A DNA stretch of 42,500 nucleotides from Glandiceps talaboti (Eukaryota > Hemichordata > Enteropneusta > Spengelidae), in NCBI RefSeq assembly GCF_964340395.1, contig NC_135561.1, positions 21,380,986 to 21,423,485 on the forward strand, in the 5' to 3' direction. The position numbers and the translations under genes were made by a program. Positions within the stretch are counted from its first letter, which is position 1; each line of letters opens with the position of its first letter. Below, in pieces: positions 26,801 to 35,200 of this stretch. The notes under the pieces are model-generated. The model was not told the DNA's origin and ran no database searches. It saw only the letters and a list, made by a program, of their open reading frames with translations.

Positions 26801-29233
26801 GCAAATTAAGACATATTGATTTCTAGTGTTTTACATCATACATTTGTATGCCAAAGCTTGAACCTGGATTACATTTGTATCATAGCTGTACATGTGTTGA
26901 CATTACAGTGTAAAACTGTACAATTAACTGTTGAATACAAGTACATTACAGTGTAAAACTGTACAATTAACTGTTGAATACAAGTACATTACAGTGTAAA
27001 ACTGTACAATTAACTGTTGAATACAAGTACACACAAGAGTATTGACAATAATTACATGTACACTGTGTAATGTTTATGTTAATGTTGGTGTCAAATTGTG
27101 ACTTACATTTGTGTGAAAGCTGTGACTATCTATTGTCAAGATAAAGTTGTAACATTGACATGTGAGCATGGCAATTTACAACATTGAAACTATGGCATTA
27201 CAGTGTGTAGCAAAACTATCTCTAGTAGCTACTTTTACTAAGTGTAAAGGATGTGATAGTTACAGTACAGTTTTTAAGATGTGAGTTGCAAAATATTGTA
27301 CAGAGCTGAGAATAACAATGTTAGGTACATGTATACATGTGATAGTTACATATTCACAAACTTGGTGTGATACTTATTTAGTATAAAAATTATTAAGTAA
27401 ACAGAAACAGAAACAGAAAGTGTTATAGTGTCAAAGATACATGTATGCAACATTAGTATCAAAGATATGACAGTTACACTATCAAAGATATGACAGTTAC
27501 ACTATTAAAGATGTAACAGTTACCTAATAGTCAATGTATCTGAGGTGAGGTTTACAGCATTAGAAACCAGTGTGTATACAAGAATGTAGAGTGTTGTTAA
27601 ACAGCATCAAAGCTTAATAGTACATTGCTTTTCATCCAAAGTATAACAAGTATATTTTATGTCAATCAAAGTTGTAAAATTCAACCGTATCAGAACTGAT
27701 ACAAATCAAAAGTAACTGTGCATTGGAGCTGAATCAGTTTCATTTATATTTTAAATTGTGACAATTATATCATACTGCATCAGAGCTATTGGAGATGAAC
27801 CATATCTGTACTGTCAGTTACATTCTGGACATGTATATGTATGTGTATGTGTATTAGAAAGCCCAGTCAAGTTACAATTTACAAGTCTGGCAGAGCTTTA
27901 GAAACATCTGGTCCACAGCTAAAAAGGCTATCCTTATGGCTGAATTGATAACACAGCAATTAATGTAAGAACCTGGAACTGAAACGCTGGTCTTTGTAAA
28001 GCTGTAGATTTACTGCTTTGATAACTATGTATGATATATCTACATTGTAATCTCATTACTGTGTACATTGTATTAAGAGCTTACACCATCTATGTCTGAA
28101 CTTTGAAAACACTGTTATGTAGACATATCATGCAAGGCTTTGTAGCATCTTTGCTATTGTTGGTATGCAGGCTATCAATGACCTAGTTCAACACATAGAT
28201 ACATTTACCAAGTCTTGTTATACGATATTGACCTACATTGTATATTGTTGGTATGCAGGCTATCAATGACTTAGTTTAACACATAGATACATTTACCAAG
28301 TCTTGTTATATGGTATTGACCTACATTGTATATTGTTGGTATGCAGGCTATCAATGACCTAGTTTAACACATAGATACATTTACCAAGTCTTGTTATATG
28401 GTATTGACCTACATTGTATATTGTTGGTATGCAGGCTATCAATGACCTAGTTTAACACATAGATACATTTACCAAGTCTTGTTATATGGTATTGACCTAC
28501 ATTGTATATTGTTGGTATGCAGGCTATCAATGACCTAGTTCAACACATAGATACATTTACCAAGTCCTGTTATATGGTATTGACCTACATTGTATGACCG
28601 TTGTATTGACCTACATTGTATGACCGTTGTATTGATGGATGAATTGATACTAGTACATCACTAGAATCTATATACCATCAACCGATATCATTGGGGGAGG
28701 AGAAAGGGTGAATGAGGGTGGGGCGATTTTTTGTTTCCAATGTGCCCTTTAATGCCAAATTTGTGTGACTAATGCAGCAATTTACTGACACACCAAAGTT
28801 TTATGCTCCCCTTACATGTATTCTGTCCTCTGAAGGACTCTAGAAACCAAATTTTTTTTTTTAATTTTTTTTTAAAATCAATAGTCATTTGCTACATCTT
28901 TCATTTATATATAATCTCCCGGTATTCCGAATGAGTGCTACGTCATCAAGGAGGAATGATTCCCCTCATGTCGACCGTATTGGCGAGGAGGGATACAGAC
29001 ATGGGGAATCATGAGTCCGAGATGGCGTAGCACGAATGAGAAATACCGGGAGATTATTGATTTATTATATACATAGACCCACTATTTTTTCTATTATGAT
29101 GACAATTGTAAACTAAAATATTCCGAAACTTATGCTGAACGCACATCAATTTTACGAAGTGATGGGGCTACAGCGCTCAGCTGTTCATTCAGTTTTCTGA
29201 ATGTAGACGCCATTGCAACAGCTGCCGTTGCTG

Positions 29234-29272
<39 letters not shown>

Positions 29273-32200
29273 ACATATATGTTGAGATCAGTAAAATTAC
29301 ACCACAGACTTTCAGGTAGGGAACATTTTGCCAACGACGGGACGTTTGTCAAGAGTAGTGATTAATTCTTTGACAAAATATAGACACTTTTATCGAAAAA
29401 AATGAGACATATCGAGAGACTGGCTAACAAACGGGTGCCTACACCGGTTATGCATAGAACTCAGCTCAGAGTCATGCTAAAAACATCAACACTGGCAAGT
29501 TATAATGTCGAAAACATTGTGAAATTTTCAAAGACACATTGTCAAAAGTCGTTCAAAAATTCTATCAATATTTGAATTTAACGGACAGCAATTTCGCTGC
29601 ATTGTGCAACTATCACAACTGGAAGTTTTTACAATGTTGATGTTAGCATGTCTACGTAGGTTAGTGGCTACATACGAAAGGGTGATAGATGTTTCCAAAA
29701 GAGGTGGATTTGTTCTCTGTTTACACTGATGATGATGGTAGTCGATGTTCGGCAATCCATGAATAGCAAGGAAACCATATTTTCAAACAACAACATCGTA
29801 ACTGTACAGGTTGACGATGTTTACAAATAATTCAAAGTAGTTCCGACCATATTACTATAGTGTGACGTCAAAGTATAGTAATATGAAATGTATGGCTTTC
29901 ATATTACTATACTTTAACGTCACACCCTGGGAATATGAGGGTCTATGTATACAATAAATATATATATATATATGATGAAATTCTCACAGAATTAAGAACA
30001 GATATAGCAATCATTGATGAGATAATCAAGAAATTTCCTGATATTTGGAAGTAAATTGTCTTTAACTCCAACAGTGTGTATCCTTGAATTCTGCAACAAT
30101 GGTTGTACCGGGTACATGTACAGTGGAAATAAGAGACATGTATTTGGATTCTCTAGTACTGTGGTATCTGAATGACTCTTTGTCTAGACTTCAAAGTAAC
30201 TGCAATATTCCATTACATGAAACCAAATAAAGTATTTTATCAACAACTAACATTTCAAAAATACCATACATGTATTTTGTCATTTTGCTTGAGTCTAAAA
30301 TCCAATTTGGAGAAAGCAGCCAACATGGACTCTCTGGTATATACATTGTACAACCCATTCTGAACTCTTTTTTATTATCAATATTTAATAATTAATTTCT
30401 TAAAACTGCACTACATTACGTCTCAGTGCTCTTTACACAATAAAGAGGATTGCATATAAAAGGTAGCAACCACTAAAAATTGTCGTCATACAATAATGTA
30501 CTAATAAAATCTACAATCTTTCTTGTTTGTCATCATTAATTATTATGATTGGAATTCAGCTGCAATAATTAAGCTTGTTTGTCATTTTCCTAAAAAAACC
30601 AACTCCATACACTTCAAGTGTAAATATAAACTACATTGTATTTTACATGTAGTACATATATTACATAGCAAATATGTAATTTTCTCTGTCGACTTCCAAT
30701 ACAGTCTACATACAGCTAGTAATATGTACATATTATATATACAATGTACAGTCCCCCCCCCCCCCCATCCAATCTTGCTAATCATTGTTAATACTTTGAA
30801 CTCTGGTACTTGTAAATCGGATGATGTGATGTTCTTTGTTTCCAACTTAACTTGAAAGTCTGCAATCTGGCAAGACACACAAACAGCATTGTCAAGCCAG
30901 ACAGTCAAGTCTCCGGGCTATATTCCATAGACCCTCCACCAATGACTATTCCTAGCAAAGACATCTGTCTACACATAGACTCTGTGGGGGGTCTATGGTC
31001 TACATAAAAGTATAAAACTTGGTTTATTTGACCTACCTTGTTAGTGAGGTCGTTCAGAGATTGAAATGAGGTAACAAAGGCATGTGCATGGGTTCCTTTT
31101 ACCGGTATATCAAACAACTTGCCTGCAAGTACATTACTTGTCCCATCAAATCCTGAAGGAGATCAAATCAGTACATAAATAAATTGCATCAAATATTTCA
31201 AAATAAAAACAAAGCTGACACTTCATGTTATCATTTTTACTTTTTTTCCAAGAAGTTATTATTAATTAATTGTTATTAGAGAATATATTATTTCAAATGT
31301 TGATCGACTCCATAATATAATTGTCAATACTCCAAGTTTACAATGCTGTATTTAACACAAACATTTGTATTTTTAACCCTCTTCAGGTCAAGTCAGTGAT
31401 CAACATATCCAAAATCATGTATGGTAGGGATTCACCATCAAATCCAGTTAACCGGTCTAGTTGGTGGCCAGCATTGGGGAAAACGGTGTGTAATCAGGTT
31501 AAGGTGGTTATTTTTGACATACATTGTATATCTGGAAATGACACGTTGAACCCATGGACTATCTTTGATCACTATTTTTTTCTAATTATCTCAGCCTTCA
31601 ACTTCAAGTCCTCAGATTCAGTTGCAAATAGATATTGAAGTCTGATGGTGAGGTGCTAGATCCCAAGCCAGTGAAACCTGGTATATGTCTTGAGGTCATC
31701 ACACTTTGTCATGTGTGGGACACTGAATGCCTAGTCAATAGAAAAACTCATTGGAAATGCGAGCATGCAAATATGAATATAGTTGGTCTAACTGATAGAA
31801 ATGACTACATTTGTATTTTCCTAGTGTCTAGGAGGAAGTAGGGGATGGGGGGGGGGGTATATTACCATCTTGACCCACCTAGTGGATGGGACCTGTGGCA
31901 GGAAGAGGGTTAAACTTATGAATAGAACACATCTAAAGTTAACAACATAGTGATATAGGTTATATAAGTGTTACGGGTCAGTGTGATATTGAATACTGTA
32001 AGTCATTATATATGAACCCAGTTCAAACCAGGTCATGCCAATTAACAGTGATTTAATGTAATTCCAAGGGACCTAAGCAATGGGGACAAACTAAAGTGTA
32101 GTCACAGACAGTATCAAGCATATTGACCATGACAGAACTAGAAGCACACTCTGGAGAAAATAAAACTTTTACGTACACTATACAGCCTATAAAGTGATGA

Positions 32201-35200
32201 ATACATTGGTATTGTTGACTGCTACAATAACAAGGCTAACGTTTGCTTTGTTAGTCAAAATATAATTTAAATAAACATGATAATAGGATATTTGACCTTA
32301 AACGGAAGGTCACAACAGGGTCATAGTGAGGTCAGTAACCTTCTACTTAAGGTCAGCATATGACACTTTAAAACCATCTTTCTCTGACAGACATCAAAGA
32401 CAGACATCATTATGTCCAAACAGATGTGCAAAAACTGCAAATACTAATGAAGATACATTGAACTATACAACCGACAACAGGCAAGTATTTACAAGGAGGG
32501 ACTTGTTGGGAAAGTAAATAAAATGGACTGGATTAATAGCACATGACTCAGCATGTTGAACTGCAGAGTCTCCACTATATTTCATGGTTTGATATGAACA
32601 GTTTACAGCCCTTTTGTAATGTACATGAAACCAGATTTGAAATTTGTTGGTGAATGTGAGCTATCAAAAGGGGCCATAAAACTGTTCTTATCAAACCATG
32701 AAATATAATACAAGTCTCTGCTGTTCCAACATGTTGTGTCAAGTGTAGATAATCCAATTCATTTAGTTACTTTCCCTGTTTGTAACAAGTCCCACTTGTA
32801 AATGTTTGTCTGTCGGTGGTTGTAACAGACATTGGATATCATCTTCTAAAGCACTGGAAATATGACAGAAATGTTGACAAAGAGACATGATATGAGTGAT
32901 GAGAAGAACAAATGTCTTGATATCTGAAACTGATATACTTAAGTTTCTCTATGCCTTGTAATATTAACTAATTCTAATATGTCCATAAAGTGATACATGT
33001 TGTGCCTAAAAGAGCTAATGAAATTTCTCATTTCAAGAATGAAGGATCTGAGAAAAAAAAAATGATGTTTGTTTGTTGAATTAATACTGAACTACTGGTA
33101 ACAATATACATATATTTTTTAACAAAAAGTGCTGTAAAATAAATGCCAATCACACACTGGATACACGACGATATATTAAACTGAACTGTTTTGAACCTGC
33201 AAGGCTGCACACAAAACAACTTTTACTGAACAATTTAGTTATGCAATATTCGACACGATCCTACCAAGATGGATTTACACAATGCAATTAATTGCCATGT
33301 GCCAGTTTATAATAAATGTGTACAAACATTGGGTTTGAATTTAATTTCTACATTTGCTAGTCAGATTTAGCTAAGTTCTAGAGTTTTCTATTGATTTCCA
33401 TTGGTCCAATATTGTAATAAACTACCATCATCTAAATGTTGGTATTCTAGATATGATGTTTAGTAGTTTATATGTCCTGGACTACAGTACCGTAAATATT
33501 GAGCACTAAAATTTTTTTAAATACACACTATCAGTTATAATTCCGACACCTAGCTTTCTAGTTTATAGTCCTGTAGTATGCACTGTAACATTAAGATAAT
33601 CATTTGTGACCAAATAACGTGTTAAAGATATTACACTCACTTCTACTACTATGGAAATCAAGCTATCGACAAATTAAGGTAGACACAAACTAAAAGCATG
33701 ATTATTGCAACATGCTGATCAATATAAGCTAGTAAGAAAGAGGGCATCTTTGCTCACAAGTTTTTATCAAGTGGCCACACATTCAACTTCATTCAGTGTT
33801 TACACTATCTTGATTACAGGGTGATTATATTCACATCATCACCAAGACACCTCAATTACCTGTGTAATCTACCACATACTGTAGTTTGGGCTTGTGTCTA
33901 TCCTAATTTGTCTAGATACATGTAGACTTGATTAACGTTGTAGTAATTCTACTACACACACAATGTATGAAGAGTTTGTAATCTCCCTACCTCCAATGTA
34001 ACAGTATTTGGAGGCTGAAAGGCCTCCATCAGGACCCTGTGCTCTCCTCAGACCAAATTCAAGAAGATTTTTATTTGGTCCTGCAGCCATACGAAAACGA
34101 GCAGCATTTGTAGCCACCAAACTACAAAGAGTAAGAATTGAAAAAAAAATCTATCAGGTTCAATTTTCAATTACATATAAGTTTACAATTAAATGAGTGC
34201 TGACACAAATTTGTACATACTGTGGTATGTCAAAGTTTCCATTTTTGTTATGGATGGCTATAGGACGTACGTACGGTGCTTCATACATGTTTCGCATCTC
34301 TTGCACCTTTCACAAGGTAATGTCATTTGTTTCTGAATGGCTGCAATCCTTTGCCAAGATGTGAACTACCGTCTATGTTAGTGTGCCAATCTACACCACT
34401 GTATGAATGGGGACCTGGTAGGAGACAAGCTGTAGTGAGAAGGATTTAATCCTATCCACCTAACAGAGGCTGCAATGTATTGTTTACTTCCCAAGGTCAT
34501 TGAGACAATATAAAGGACAACTAACTGTGCCATTACAGGTCTATTCGTGGGACATTTAGCACTCTGAACATATTATTTACATTATAAGAGGTGTAATATT
34601 TATTACATTACAACATTATTATTGACATTATCGTGGGACATTTAGCACTCTGAACATATTATTTACATTATAAGAGATGTAATATTTATTACAGTACAAC
34701 ATTATTATTGACATTATAAGTGTGTGAATTACAATTATTACATTGTTATTTGACATTAATACATTATTAATTACATGATAATTAAAGTGATATTTACCTA
34801 GCATAGTTGATCAATGTCAGTAGTGTTGTTTCTAATAATTGCACTAATGGTAATGGACCCTCCACTCGTAGTAATGGTATCTTAGGAAATACAAGTGAAC
34901 CTTCTGGGATAGCATACACAGTGACTTGTGATGAATCCAATGTATGTAAATATTTAAAGAAACCATCCTCTGTGCTTGGTGGCAAAATTCTCTTAATGTA
35001 GTCAATATCTGGAGAGAAAAAAACAATAACAGAAAAAAAAGTCATAATAGGACCTGAAATAATGAAATTCTCTTGCACTCTGGACAAATAGAAAATGAAA
35101 AGTACCTGTCTACATTATAAAGTACTTGGCCACAAAAACAGATTTGTTTTGTAAATTTAATTTACATGTTATTGTCCCGTTTCAACAGACTTTGTCATCA

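Larger units (their letters stand above)
20501..31036 (-). other. NAPRT intron 4 (10.5 kb)
   Basis: The largest intron: 43% of the gene. Outside the repeats listed separately I see no exon-like conserved frame on either strand. A degenerate family containing AGTTAGGCAAGT and TTGTTCCACAGAA lies at 24440-24760, with two copies about 190 bp apart. No host ncRNA could be recognised by eye. Confidence 0.6.

Noticed and set aside
31321-31841. Transposase in the TTAA element
   Set aside because: The two frames (105 and 68 codons) lack a DDE catalytic pattern or any piggyBac domain that I can recognise.
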